This document shows positions 7,080 to 7,083 of a DNA stretch of 7,083 nt, piece by piece. The DNA is from Phycisphaerales bacterium (GTDB lineage Bacteria; Planctomycetota; Phycisphaerae; Phycisphaerales; UBA1924). The translations under genes and the position numbers were made by a program. Each line of letters opens with the position of its first letter. Position 1 is the first letter of the stretch. The stretch covers positions 1 through 7,083 of the forward strand of contig JAUXUZ010000216.1 in assembly GCA_030680655.1 (NCBI GenBank). The letters run 5' to 3'. Below the pieces are notes generated by a model. That model saw nothing but the letters and a program-made list of their open reading frames with translations, had not been told where the DNA came from and searched no databases.

Positions 7080-7083
7080 ATGC
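7080..7083 (+). CDS. Start of a divergent gene, cut by the window edge
   Basis: Only ATG plus one base is inside the window, so the product cannot be named. The call rests on a perfect AGGAGG at 7068-7073, six bases ahead of the ATG, which is an ideal initiation context and better than that of any of the leftward genes. The gene would run rightward, divergent from the sigma-kinase-AsmA unit, and share its regulatory region. Confidence -1.

Overview
The window comes from a GC-rich bacterium and most resembles a planctomycete, possibly one of the high-GC Phycisphaerae-type lineages. The assignment rests on gene style. There is an ECF-type sigma factor with an Arg-rich region 2 and a DSQD motif. 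Directly behind it lies a membrane-anchored Ser/Thr kinase whose N-terminal extension, ahead of the kinase domain, is of the kind common in planctomycete kinases. No 16S or other marker gene is present, so the taxonomy is inference.

Almost the whole window is one leftward (minus-strand) three-gene unit. From right to left it reads: an ECF-like sigma factor (6922 to 6302), a Ser/Thr protein kinase with one transmembrane segment (6305 to 4644), and a 1541-residue AsmA-like envelope protein (4633 to 8). The sigma stop and the kinase GTG start overlap in the four bases GTGA, and a Shine-Dalgarno AGGAG sits inside the sigma gene. Ten bases separate the kinase stop from the AsmA-like start. This packing supports one polycistronic transcript. 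No anti-sigma gene is visible, so the kinase is the obvious candidate partner for the sigma factor. A plausible but unproven reading is that a membrane kinase senses an envelope state and controls a dedicated sigma factor, with an AsmA/TamB/YhdP-like protein of the lipid-transport or envelope-homeostasis class as part of the output or the sensed process.

The right edge (6923 to 7079) is an intergenic region between divergent genes. A rightward gene begins at ATG 7080 behind a perfect AGGAGG, but only four bases of it are inside the window. The intergenic region is much richer in A+T than its surroundings and carries three copies of TTCGGAA spaced exactly 20 and 30 bp apart, which makes a candidate operator. 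No RNA genes, CRISPR arrays, insertion sequences or clear terminators were seen. The downstream end of the AsmA-like gene lies 7 bases from the left edge, so its terminator, if there is one, is outside the window.
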